Below are positions 17,495 to 25,188 of a stretch of 64,000 nucleotides of DNA, piece by piece; positions within the stretch are counted from its first letter, which is position 1, and the number at the start of each line of letters is the position of its first letter. The position numbers were made by a program, and so were the translations under genes. The stretch spans positions 1,798,001-1,862,000 of the forward strand of contig NZ_CP028324.1 of assembly GCF_003028855.1 (NCBI RefSeq), in the 5' to 3' direction. Source of the stretch: Pseudoduganella armeniaca. GTDB taxonomy: Bacteria; Pseudomonadota; Gammaproteobacteria; Burkholderiales; Burkholderiaceae_D. The notes under the pieces were generated by a model. That model saw only the letters and a program-made list of their open reading frames with translations. It had not been told where the DNA came from and made no database searches.

Positions 17495-17770
17495 ATGATC
17501 AATATCATTCAGGAACACAATCTGGCGCCGGACGCGGCCCGCGCGGCGGCGGAACAGGTGGCGCAGAAGCTGGCCAAGGAGTTCGACCTCGTCTGCAACT
17601 GGCACGGCGACGTGCTCAAATTCGAGCGCAGCGGCGTGGAGGGTGCGCTGACCTTGCTGCCGCAACAGGCGCAGATGCAGATCAAGCTGGGCATGCTGTA
17701 CGGGGCGTTCGCGCCGGCCATCCAGAGCAAGGTGGCGGAGAAGATGCGCAAGGTGTTCGCCGCGGCATGA
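17495..17770 (+). CDS. Polyhydroxyalkanoic acid system family protein
   Basis: A 91-residue protein matching in length and pattern the small PHA_gran_rgn family often found near polyhydroxyalkanoate genes (HNLAPDAARAAAEQVAQKLAKEF, HGDVLKFERSGVEG, IKLGMLYGAF, then a basic C-terminus). The biochemical role in the family is not well defined; association with PHA granules is inferred from context. It starts 36 bp after the antiporter gene and may share its transcript. The window also holds phaZ. Confidence 0.8.
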   Translation: MINIIQEHNLAPDAARAAAEQVAQKLAKEFDLVCNWHGDVLKFERSGVEGALTLLPQQAQMQIKLGMLYGAFAPAIQSKVAEKMRKVFAAA

Positions 17771-17776
17771 AGCACC

Positions 17777-17829
17777 GGGGACAGGCACCTTTGTGCGAGT
17801 CTCCGACCCGCACAAAGGTGCCTGTCCCC
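17777..17829. repeat. 21-bp hairpin of the GGGGACAGGCACC family
   Basis: The arms at 17777-17797 and 17809-17829 are exact complements (outer GGGGACAGGCACC, core TTTGTGCG). The 11-base loop contains a further partial pairing, GTC with GAC. It lies between the convergent PHA-protein and acyl-CoA-binding genes. Confidence 0.95.
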
Positions 17830-17838
17830 AGGGGTTTA

Positions 17839-18093
17839 TTAGCCCTTCAGTTCCTCGATCAAATCGATGTACTGCTGCTGCGCGTCCTCCTGCGACGTGC
17901 CCTTCAGGCCAGCCCAGGCGTCGTACTTGGCGCGGTTGACGAAGTCGGTCATGCCCGGGCGCTCGCCCGTCACGTCGCCGGCCGAGCCCTGCTTGTACAG
18001 CGCGTAGATCTTCAGCAGGGTCATGTTGTCCGGACGCTCCGGCAGGTTCTTCGAATCGGCCATGGCCTGGTCGAATTGTGCTTGCAGACTCAT
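17839..18093 (-). CDS. Acyl-CoA-binding protein
   Basis: An 84-residue four-helix protein, the normal ACBP length. Conserved blocks: LPERPDNMTLLKIYALYKQ (contains the acyl-CoA-contacting Tyr and Lys), GERPGMTDFVNRAKYDAW and GLKGTSQEDAQQQYIDLIEEL. It binds medium- and long-chain acyl-CoA esters in the cytoplasm and buffers the pool. Flanked by hairpin repeats on both sides, with HU upstream on the same strand. Confidence 0.95.
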   Translation of the reverse strand: MSLQAQFDQAMADSKNLPERPDNMTLLKIYALYKQGSAGDVTGERPGMTDFVNRAKYDAWAGLKGTSQEDAQQQYIDLIEELKG

Positions 18094-18181
18094 TGTGGTC
18101 CTCTTGTGGTTGGCGATGCGCCATCATACAAAATCCGCACGAGCGTGCTGTAGAGGACTTGTTCCAAAGTAGAAACCCAAA

Positions 18182-18234
18182 GGGACAGGCACCTGTCTCA
18201 GGGCCTTGATGGCCCTGAGACAGGTGCCTGTCCC
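18182..18234. repeat. Perfect 24-bp hairpin of the GGGACAGGCACC family
   Basis: The arms at 18182-18205 and 18211-18234 are exact complements with a TTGAT loop. The core CTGTCTCAGGGC is the same as in the 3.5-kb copy. It lies just downstream of the HU stop, between two minus-strand genes. AAACCC precedes the left arm. Confidence 0.95.
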
Positions 18235-18256
18235 CGGTGTTGCAGCCGTAGCGTAC

Positions 18257-18544
18257 TTATTTCTTCTTGGTCGGATTGACGGCCGCCTTCAGCGTGGCGC
18301 CAGCCGAGAACTTCGGCGTCTTCGATGCCGCGATCTTGATCGCTTCACCGGTTGCGGGATTGCGGCCTTTGCGAGCAGCGCGCTTGGCGACGGAGAACGT
18401 GCCGAACCCGGTGATGCCGACCGTGTCGCCCTTTTTCAGACGTTCGGTAACGATGGCAATCAGGGTGTTCACTGCGTCGTTGGCGGCGGCACCGGACATT
18501 TCGGTACGTTTCGCAAATTCTGCAATCAGTTCGCCTTTTTTCAT
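18257..18544 (-). CDS. HU-family DNA-binding protein
   Basis: A 95-residue nucleoid protein of the HU/IHF fold. Helices (ELIAEFAKRTEMSGAAANDAVNTLIAIVTERLKKG) are followed by the beta arm with GFGTFSVAKRAARKGRNPATGEAIKI, which includes the conserved RNP tip that intercalates in DNA, and a lysine-rich tail PTKKK. A strong ribosome-binding site AAGGAGG stands six bases before the ATG. It resembles HU more than IhfA/B by the RKGRNPATGE arm. Confidence 0.94.
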   Translation of the reverse strand: MKKGELIAEFAKRTEMSGAAANDAVNTLIAIVTERLKKGDTVGITGFGTFSVAKRAARKGRNPATGEAIKIAASKTPKFSAGATLKAAVNPTKKK

Positions 18545-18838
18545 TACTACCTCCTTCGTTAATAGAGGGCGCAGATTAGCATAATATTTGCCGAAAGTAA
18601 TCCTTTCTCGTGGAACTAACCCATATGGCGACAGGGTTTCCCGAAAATCGGCCCGGATGCGAGCCGACCCGACAAGGGCGCGTCCCGATGCTGCACTGCA
18701 CAGCCCCGCGAGACGGACGCGGTGCCGGCCCGGCGCGGTGCTAATATGAAGCGGCGTGCGGCAAGTTTGCCGGTGGGACTCATGAGCCCGTCCGGCGTGC
18801 CGTGCGCGGTCGCCACACTAACTGGGCGGGGAACGATC

Positions 18839-19645
18839 ATGACCTTTTCCGATGAAACCCTGATGGCGTATGCCGATGGGGAACTGGACGCGGCCACCAG
18901 GCACGCCGTCGAAGCGGCCTGCGCGCGCGACGTGGCGCTGGCGCGCCGCGTCGAACATTACAAGATGCGCCGCGCCAACGTGTTTGCCGGCTTTGCGCCG
19001 GGGGACGATGGCGGCGGCCAGCGCATGCGGACGATGCGGCAGCCTCGCAGCGCCACCGTGGTCAGCCTGGACGCCGTGCGCGCCCGGCGCGAGGCCTCGC
19101 AGCAGGCCGCGCGCAAGGCCAACCGCGCGCGCGGCTGGTCATGGAAGGAGTGGAGCGCACTGGCCGCCGTGCTGGCGCTGGGCATCGTGGCCGGCAAGTT
19201 CGGCCTGGCCTACCTGCAGGAGGACGACATCCGCGGCGACCTGGTCGCCAGCCACGACGGCATGCTGGTCGCACAAGGGCGGCTGGCCACCGCGCTGGAG
19301 CAGCAGCCCTCGGGCCAGGCGGCCTTGGCTGCCGCAGGCGCCCCGGCCAGCGTGGCGGGGCCGGTTCGCATCGGCATGTCGTTCGTCTCGACCGAGGGCA
19401 GCTATTGCCGCAGCTTCGCCAGCGCCAGCGGCGGCCAGCAGATCGACGGGCTGGCCTGCAAGGCGGGGCAGGAATGGCGCATCCCGGTGCTGGTACAGAA
19501 TCCCCGGCCAGCCGGCGGCGAGCGGGCCGCCCAGGCCGATGCGATGCCGTCGCAGGTGGAGTTGTCGATCGAGCAGCGCATGTCCGGCGAGGCGCTCGAT
19601 GCCAAGGCGGAGCAGGGCGCCATGCAGAAGAACTGGCAGCGCTGA
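18839..19645 (+). CDS. Anti-sigma-factor-like membrane protein
   Basis: A 268-residue protein. The N-terminal segment MTFSDETLMAYADGELDAA and the following helix (about 1-45) match the anti-sigma factor family used to sequester ECF sigma factors. A single membrane helix lies near 108-122 (WSALAAVLALGIVAGKFGLAYL), with a periplasmic domain to the C-terminus. The zinc motif HxxxCxxC is absent. No sigma-factor gene adjoins it, which is unusual. ATG at 18839 follows GGGGA; the frame is open to 18722. The last codons form the first unit of a 14-bp tandem repeat. Confidence 0.7.
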   Translation: MTFSDETLMAYADGELDAATRHAVEAACARDVALARRVEHYKMRRANVFAGFAPGDDGGGQRMRTMRQPRSATVVSLDAVRARREASQQAARKANRARGWSWKEWSALAAVLALGIVAGKFGLAYLQEDDIRGDLVASHDGMLVAQGRLATALEQQPSGQAALAAAGAPASVAGPVRIGMSFVSTEGSYCRSFASASGGQQIDGLACKAGQEWRIPVLVQNPRPAGGERAAQADAMPSQVELSIEQRMSGEALDAKAEQGAMQKNWQR

Positions 19646-19672
19646 ACTGGCAGCGCTGAACTGTCAGCATTG
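19631..19672 (+). repeat. Three 14-bp tandem repeats spanning a stop codon
   Basis: AACTGGCAGCGCTG occurs at 19631-19644 and 19645-19658, with a degenerate third copy at 19659-19672 (three changes). The stop codon of the anti-sigma-like gene bridges units one and two. Confidence 0.9.
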
Positions 19673-19682
19673 ACCGCCAAAG

Positions 19683-19708
19683 AAAAAGGCACCCAGCGGT
19701 GCCTTTTT
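19683..19708. terminator. Bidirectional terminator
   Basis: A perfect 11-bp stem, 19683-19693 with 19698-19708 (AAAAAGGCACC with GGTGCCTTTTT) and loop CAGC, lies between the convergent anti-sigma-like gene and lipoprotein gene. The A- and T-runs allow it to work in both directions. Confidence 0.9.
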
Positions 19709-19720
19709 CACGTGTGGCGA

Positions 19721-19924
19721 TTACTTCTTTTCGTCGTCGTCATCGTCGTCCGAGCCGAACGCGGCCTTGCCCACGTAGACGACACCCTTGCCGGCCGCCA
19801 CGCCCACGTCGACGGCGGTCGAGGCGACGGTCACACCAGCGCCGACCACCGCGCCCGTCACGGCAACCACCGCGCAGCCCGACAGCAGGCTTGACGCCAC
19901 CAGCATGGCGACCAGCGTGCGCAT
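19721..19924 (-). CDS. Small lipoprotein with acidic tail
   Basis: A 67-residue protein. The signal peptide ends in a lipobox, LLSGC (Cys17), so the mature protein is probably lipid-anchored. The mature part is Val/Ala/Gly-rich and ends in a run of six Asp before EKK. Its ATG shares one base with the stop codon of the upstream FKBP gene (TGATG), indicating coupled translation. I recognise no family with certainty. Confidence 0.75.
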   Translation of the reverse strand: MRTLVAMLVASSLLSGCAVVAVTGAVVGAGVTVASTAVDVGVAAGKGVVYVGKAAFGSDDDDDDEKK

Positions 19925-20280
19925 CACACGCCCAGCAGTTCGACGTCGAAGATCAGGGTCGCGTTCGGCGGAATCACGCCGCCGGCGCCGCGCGCGCCGT
20001 AGCCCAGGTCGGCCGGGATGATCAGCTGGCGGGTGCCGCCCACTTTCATGCCTTGCACGCCTTCGTCCCAGCCGCGGATCACCATGCCGGCGCCCAGCGC
20101 GAACTCGAACGGGTCGTTGCGGTCCTTGCTGGAATCGAACTTGGCGCCCTTGCTGCCGTCGTCGTTGCGCAGCCAGCCGGTGTAGTGCACGGTGACGTTC
20201 TGGCCGGCTTTCGCCTCGGCGCCGCTGCCCACGACGACGTCGTCGTACTGCAGGCCGGATGGGGTGGTGGTGATGGACAT
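19924..20280 (-). CDS. FKBP-type peptidyl-prolyl isomerase
   Basis: A 118-residue single FKBP domain without a signal peptide: VTVHYTGWLRNDDG, FDSSKDRNDPFEFALGAGMVIRGWDEGVQGMKVGGTRQLIIP and YGARGAGGVIPPNATLIFDVELL cover the active-site residues. It catalyses cis-trans isomerisation at prolyl bonds in the cytoplasm. It is coupled to the lipoprotein gene downstream. Length and motif completeness make the call firm. Confidence 0.95.
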   Translation of the reverse strand: MSITTTPSGLQYDDVVVGSGAEAKAGQNVTVHYTGWLRNDDGSKGAKFDSSKDRNDPFEFALGAGMVIRGWDEGVQGMKVGGTRQLIIPADLGYGARGAGGVIPPNATLIFDVELLGV

Positions 20281-20524
20281 GATGTTCCTTTGTTGTGTCA
20301 GTGAGCTGCCGATTGTAGTGCAAGCAAGGTCAAAGCGCCATGTGGGTCGGCATCGTTGAAAGGTCGTTGAAAGTCCAGCAACGGGGAGCGATGACGTTAT
20401 GGAAAGGTCGTTGTTTTTCGCTTGAAACCGCGACTTAATCGCCCCTTAAATCTTGTCCTCCGTAACTATTGCTCAGGCGTTTAACCGTAAAATAGAGCCT
20501 TCTTCCCTCACTGGCGCACCCATC

Positions 20525-21517
20525 ATGTTCCGCAGTATCCGTCGCGTTATGCTTTCCGCCTGCCTGCTGGCCGCGTTGCCGGCCGTCCAGGCCAATGTCG
20601 CCCCGTCCAGCCAGGGCAATGTCGTGGTCGTGCTGAACTCGCGCGATGCCACGGTCCAGCTGCTGGACCAGGCATCGTACAAGAGCGTGCAGACCTTCGC
20701 CGTCGGCAAGGAACCGCACCACCTGATGGCCACGCCGGACAACAAATCGCTGATCGTGGCCAGCTCCGCCGGCAACGAACTGGTGTTCCTGGACCCGAAG
20801 TCGGGCCAGGTACAGCGCACGATCAAGGACATCCTCGACCCGTACCAGATCGGCTTCACGCCGGACCAGAAGTGGTTCGTGGCGACGTCGCTGCGCCTGG
20901 ATCGCGTCGACCTCTATAAGTACGACGGCAAGAATTTCACGCTGAGCAAGCGCCTGCCGATGGCCAAGCTGCCGAGCCACATCGCCTTCGACGCGAAGAG
21001 CTCGATGGCCTTCATCACGCAGCAGGGCAGCGACCAGGTCAGCGCCATCGACCTGGCCACGCAGACGGTCAAGTGGACCATGCCGGTCGGCAAACTGCCG
21101 GCCGGGATCACGATGACGCCGGACGATAAATACCTGCTGGTCGGCATCATGGGCAGCGACTACGTCGAGGTGATCGACTGGCGTACGCAGAAGACCGTCA
21201 AGCGCATCAAGGCCGGCGCCGGCACGCACAACTTCCGTGCCCAGGGCGACAACCGCTACACCTATGTGTCGAACCGGGTGTCGAACTCGATCAACATCAT
21301 CGACCAGAAGACGCTGGAGAACGTGGGCCAGATCAACGTGCCGGGCGGCCCGGACTGCATGGAGATCACGGCCGACGGCAAGACCATGTGGGTCACGCTG
21401 CGCTGGATCAAGAAGGTCGCCGTGATCGATCTGGCGACCCGCAAGGTCGTCAAGTACATCCCGGTGGGCCGTTCGCCGCACGGCGTGTTCTTCGCCAATT
21501 CCTCCGCCCGCATGTAA
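20525..21517 (+). CDS. Exported YVTN/YncE-like beta-propeller protein
   Basis: A 330-residue protein. It has an N-terminal signal peptide (MFRSIRRVMLSACLLAALPAVQA), then repeated strands of about 42 residues with [V/I]xDxxTxxVxxxIxVGxxPxG patterns (for example AVGKEPHHLMATPDNKSLIVAS and PVGRSPHGVFFA), typical of seven-bladed YVTN propellers. The ATG at 20525 begins the signal peptide; a longer frame exists to 20453. It starts a tight plus-strand cluster: the next ATG is five bases past its stop. The function in this family is varied (cell surface, binding); none can be assigned. Confidence 0.85.
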   Translation: MFRSIRRVMLSACLLAALPAVQANVAPSSQGNVVVVLNSRDATVQLLDQASYKSVQTFAVGKEPHHLMATPDNKSLIVASSAGNELVFLDPKSGQVQRTIKDILDPYQIGFTPDQKWFVATSLRLDRVDLYKYDGKNFTLSKRLPMAKLPSHIAFDAKSSMAFITQQGSDQVSAIDLATQTVKWTMPVGKLPAGITMTPDDKYLLVGIMGSDYVEVIDWRTQKTVKRIKAGAGTHNFRAQGDNRYTYVSNRVSNSINIIDQKTLENVGQINVPGGPDCMEITADGKTMWVTLRWIKKVAVIDLATRKVVKYIPVGRSPHGVFFANSSARM

Positions 21518-21522
21518 GGTCC

Positions 21523-22319
21523 ATGACCGCGACCGCGCGTTTCACCGTACTCTGCACCGCCGCCGCCCTGGCCCTGCCCGCCGCCTCCGCGCCGGCGGGC
21601 AGTGCGCCGGCACCCTCTACCTGACGTTCGACACCGGCAGCCAGTCGCAGGCCGAACTGATCGCCGCCACCCTGAAGCGGCACGACATCCGCGCCACCTT
21701 CTTCCTCGCCAACGAAAAAACGGTGCGGGGCGACTACTCGCTCGACCCGTCCTGGGCCGCCTTCTGGAAGGCGCGCGTGGCCGAAGGTCATGCGTTCGGC
21801 TCCCACACGTTCGACCACGTCTATTTCACCGGCGACGGCCCGCACGGCACCATCGGCGTCAAGCCGCAATTCGGTCCCGCTGCCGGCCAGCGCGCGCGGT
21901 GGACGCCGGCCCAGTACTGCGCCGAGATCAAGCGGGTCGACGCGCGCTTTGCCGAACTGACGGGCCACCACCTCGATCCGATCTGGCGCGCTCCCGGCGG
22001 CAAGGTGTCAGGGCGTACAATAGCGGCCGCGCACAACTGCGGCTACGCCCACGTGGGCTGGGCGCCGGCCGGCTTTTCCGGCGACGAGCTCTCCAGCAGC
22101 GCGTTTCCCAACGCGGTGCTGCTGAAGAAGTCGCTGGAGAATTTGCGTGACGGCGACGTCTTCATGGCCCACATGGGGATCTGGTCGCGCCGCGACCCGT
22201 GGGCGCCGGCCAACCTGGAGCCGCTGATCGCCGGGCTGGAAAAGAAGGGCTTCTGCTTTGCCACCTTGCGCGAGCATCCCGGCTTCGGCAAGGGCAGTAC
22301 CATCAACGTAACGAAATAA
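21523..22319 (+). pseudogene. Polysaccharide deacetylase (NodB family), frameshifted
   Basis: The ATG at 21523 opens a good signal peptide (MTATARFTVLCTAAALALPA) but this frame stops at 21624. The deacetylase domain continues in another frame, readable from about 21600 with TLYLTFDTGS (metal-binding Asp), SHTFDHVYF (metal-binding His pair), WRAPGGK and DVFMAHMG motifs to the stop at 22319. No start codon exists in that frame before 21723, which is already past the first metal motif. One added base in the GGGC stretch near 21595-21601 would join the two parts into an about 265-residue exported enzyme. It is either a true pseudogene or an assembly error. Confidence 0.85.
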
Positions 22320-22326
22320 GAACAAT

Positions 22327-23322
22327 ATGATTCATCTGCTGACCGAATGGTTCGCGCAGGCGCAGGGCTGGCTGTTCCAGTCCGTGATCGAACCGGCCAT
22401 GTTCTATGCCGGCCTGGCGGACTTCCTCGACGATGCCTTCGAAGGCACCGAATGGTTCCTGATCGGCCTGTGCGAACTGCTGCTGATCTTCCTCGTGCTG
22501 CGGCCGCTCGAAGCGCTGGTGCCGGTGCACGGCTTCACCGACCGGCGCGCGCGCTGGAACGATTTCGTCTACACCTTGCTGCACCGGCTGGGCTTTTTCC
22601 CCGTGCTGATCTTCTTCACGGTCGATCCGCTGATGGATTGCGTGGCCGGCTGGCTGCGGCTGGAGAATGTGCGGCCGTTCAACCTGGAAAACCTGGCGCC
22701 GGACATGAGCCCGCTGGTCAGCTTCGCCATCTATTTCGTGGTGCTGGACTTCTTCGATTACTGGTTCCACCGCGCCCAGCACCATTTCCGCTGGTGGTGG
22801 GGCCTGCATAGCCTCCACCACAGCCAGCAGAACATGAACCTGTGGAGCGACGACCGCAACCACGTGCTGGACGACCTGCTGCGCGACGTCTACATGGCCC
22901 TGATCGCCCTGGCCATCGGCGTACCCCCCGGCCAGTACGTGCTGCTGGTATCGCTGTCGCGCATCCTGCAAAGCCTGCAGCATGCCAACGTGCGCATCCA
23001 CTTCGGCCGCGTCGGCGAGCGTCTGCTGGTGTCGCCGCGCTACCACCGCATGCACCACGCGGTCGGCGCCGGCCACGAATCGAACGGTAAGGGCAGCCTG
23101 GGCGGCTGCAACTTCGCCGTGCTGCTGCCGGTGTGGGACATCGTGTTCGGCACCGCCAATTTCACGCCGCGCTTCGCCCACACGGGCGTGCGCGACCAGC
23201 TGCCGCGCACCGCGCCGGACGGCACCGTCGTGCCGGGCCGCGACTACGGCCGCGGTTTCTGGCGCCAGCAGTGGCTCGGTTTGCGCCGGATGGTGGAGTT
23301 CACGCGCCGGAGGGCCGGCTGA
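22327..23322 (+). CDS. Sterol desaturase/fatty acid hydroxylase family membrane protein
   Basis: A 331-residue integral membrane protein with the di-iron histidine motifs HRAQHH (about 148-153), HSLHHS (about 161-166) and HRMHH (about 240-244), typical of this superfamily of oxygen-dependent lipid hydroxylases/desaturases. Hydrophobic segments precede and separate the motifs. It starts seven bases after the deacetylase stop and its own stop overlaps the next start (TGATG). The substrate is unknown. Confidence 0.88.
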   Translation: MIHLLTEWFAQAQGWLFQSVIEPAMFYAGLADFLDDAFEGTEWFLIGLCELLLIFLVLRPLEALVPVHGFTDRRARWNDFVYTLLHRLGFFPVLIFFTVDPLMDCVAGWLRLENVRPFNLENLAPDMSPLVSFAIYFVVLDFFDYWFHRAQHHFRWWWGLHSLHHSQQNMNLWSDDRNHVLDDLLRDVYMALIALAIGVPPGQYVLLVSLSRILQSLQHANVRIHFGRVGERLLVSPRYHRMHHAVGAGHESNGKGSLGGCNFAVLLPVWDIVFGTANFTPRFAHTGVRDQLPRTAPDGTVVPGRDYGRGFWRQQWLGLRRMVEFTRRRAG

Positions 23323-24146
23323 TGCGCGCCGTCGCCAACGCGTACGGCCGCGCCGTACTGTCGCAGCTGCACGTGCGCATGCTGGTGCTGTCGGCCATGC
23401 CGCTGGTGCTGTCGCTGCTGCTGTGGGGGCTGCTGCTGTATTTCGGCCTGCAGCCGCTGCTGGACTGGCTGCAGGCCAATTTTATCGACTACGAGATCTA
23501 CCGCACCACCAGCGACTGGCTGGATCGTTTGCACCTGGGCTTCCTGAAGACCGTCGTGGTGCCGTTCTTTGCACTGCTGCTCTTGCTGCCGTTGATGATC
23601 CTGTCGGCGCTGCTGTTCATGAACATCGCGGCGATGCCGTTCATCGTGCGCCACGTGAGTGGCCGCCACTATCCGAAGCTCGAGCAGAAGCAGGGCGGCA
23701 GCATGCTGGGCGGCCTGCGCGCGGCGCTGTCCTCGTTTGCCGTCTTCATCGTGATCTGGCTGGCCACGCTGCCGTTGTATATTTTCCCGCCGCTGGCGAT
23801 GATCTCGTCCACCTTGCTGTGGGGCTGGCTGACCAGCCGGGTGATGTCGTATGACGCGCTGGCCGACCACGCCAGCGAGGAAGAACGCCGCACCATCCAG
23901 CGCGAACGTCGGCGCGACCTCCTGGTGATGGGCCTCGTGTCCGGCGCCATGGGCGCGCTGCCGCCGCTGCTGATGGCCGCCAGCGCCGTGGCGATGGTGA
24001 TATTGCTGCCGCTGGCGCTGGCCGTCATGATGTGGTTGTACGTGCTGATCTTCATCTTCACGGCGCTGTGGTTCCAGTACTATTGCCTGGAAGCGCTGGC
24101 GCAGCTGCGCGCGCGTGAGCAGGCCATTATCGGAGAGCAGGCATGA
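23322..24146 (+). CDS. EI24 domain (CysZ-like) membrane protein
   Basis: A 274-residue protein with several long membrane segments (about 24-46, 75-100, 140-165, 205-250) and the EI24 signature region LLFMNIAAMPFIVRHVSGRHYP. E. coli CysZ of this family is a sulfate permease, but no sulfur gene lies nearby, so sulfate transport is not assigned. Translation is coupled to the sterol-desaturase gene by TGATG overlap. A charged stretch (ASEEERRTIQRERRRD) interrupts the C-terminal membrane part. Confidence 0.85.
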   Translation: MRAVANAYGRAVLSQLHVRMLVLSAMPLVLSLLLWGLLLYFGLQPLLDWLQANFIDYEIYRTTSDWLDRLHLGFLKTVVVPFFALLLLLPLMILSALLFMNIAAMPFIVRHVSGRHYPKLEQKQGGSMLGGLRAALSSFAVFIVIWLATLPLYIFPPLAMISSTLLWGWLTSRVMSYDALADHASEEERRTIQRERRRDLLVMGLVSGAMGALPPLLMAASAVAMVILLPLALAVMMWLYVLIFIFTALWFQYYCLEALAQLRAREQAIIGEQA

Positions 24147-24156
24147 AGGAGCGGGC

Positions 24157-24948
24157 ATGACCATCGGATTGATCATCATCGGCGACGAGATCCTGTCGGG
24201 CAAGCGGGTCGACCAGCATTTCCCGAAAGTGGTGCAGCTCTTGGCCGCGCGCGGCCTGCAACTGGGCTGGGCCGAATACCTGGGCGACGACCCCGAGCGC
24301 ATCACGGCCACCTTGCGCCGCACCTTCGCCACCAGCGACATCGTGTTTTCCTGCGGCGGCATCGGCGCCACGCCGGACGACCACACGCGCCAGGCCGCCG
24401 CCGCGGCGCTGGGGCGGCCGCTGGTGCTGCATGAAGAGGGCCGCCGCAACATCGAGCAGCGCATCGTGCAGGTGGCGCGCGAGGCGGGCAAGGAAGCCGA
24501 CCTGAACGCGCCGGAAAACCTGCAGCGCCTGAAGATGGCCGAATTCGCTGCAGGAGCGAGCTTGATCCCGAACCCCTACAACAACGTGGCCGGCTTTGCG
24601 CTCGGCACGCATTACTTCGTGCCGGGCTTCCCCGTGATGGCTTGGCCGATGATCGAATGGGTGCTCGATACCCACCACGCCGACCTGCACAACCGCGAAG
24701 CGCGCGCCGAACGATCCGTGCTGGTCTGGGAAGCGGCCGAATCGGCCCTGACACCGTTGATGGAGGCGCTGGAAAGCGCCTTCGCCGGCATCAAGGTGTT
24801 CAGCCTGCCCAGCGTGGGCGACGCCCACACGCGCCGTCACATCGAACTCGGGGTGAAGGGTGCGCCGGACCAGGTGGAGGTCGCCTTCGCACGCCTGTGC
24901 GCCGGGCTCGACGCCCTGCACGCCGAGTACTCGCCGCCGCCGGGATGA
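24157..24948 (+). CDS. Molybdopterin-binding/CinA N-terminal domain protein
   Basis: A 263-residue protein. GLIIIGDEILSGKRVDQHFP at the start and FSCGGIGATPDDHTRQA (about 65-81) are the MoaB/MogA-fold motifs shared with competence/damage-inducible CinA. It lacks the C-terminal nicotinamide-mononucleotide amidase domain of full-length CinA. ATG at 24157 follows AGGAG; the frame is open to 24115. It is the last gene of the 20.5-24.9 kb plus-strand cluster. Whether it binds molybdopterin or is a nucleotide hydrolase of the COG1058 type is not decided by sequence. Confidence 0.85.
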   Translation: MTIGLIIIGDEILSGKRVDQHFPKVVQLLAARGLQLGWAEYLGDDPERITATLRRTFATSDIVFSCGGIGATPDDHTRQAAAAALGRPLVLHEEGRRNIEQRIVQVAREAGKEADLNAPENLQRLKMAEFAAGASLIPNPYNNVAGFALGTHYFVPGFPVMAWPMIEWVLDTHHADLHNREARAERSVLVWEAAESALTPLMEALESAFAGIKVFSLPSVGDAHTRRHIELGVKGAPDQVEVAFARLCAGLDALHAEYSPPPG

Positions 24949-25188
24949 CAACCGTGTGACCGTCGTGTGACAGCTTGCCGGCGCGTCAACCGACGGTGCG
25001 GATCACTCGTTGTTTTTTTGCGAAAAAGCCGGGGCCGCGTCAAATATTCGCCGGGTTGGGCTGTGCGCGTGGGGCCGATGTGGTGCAATGACGTTAGCGC
25101 GCTGCAACATGAGCCGCCGACGCGCCTGTCGCCGCCGCCACAAGCAACTGAAAAATGATGAGTAGTAAACTCGCGTAGCAATCAAACC

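Noticed and set aside
21723..22319. Intact polysaccharide deacetylase starting at the GTG at 21723
   Set aside because: This start omits the first metal-binding Asp motif and the signal peptide, so the product could not be a functional member of the family.
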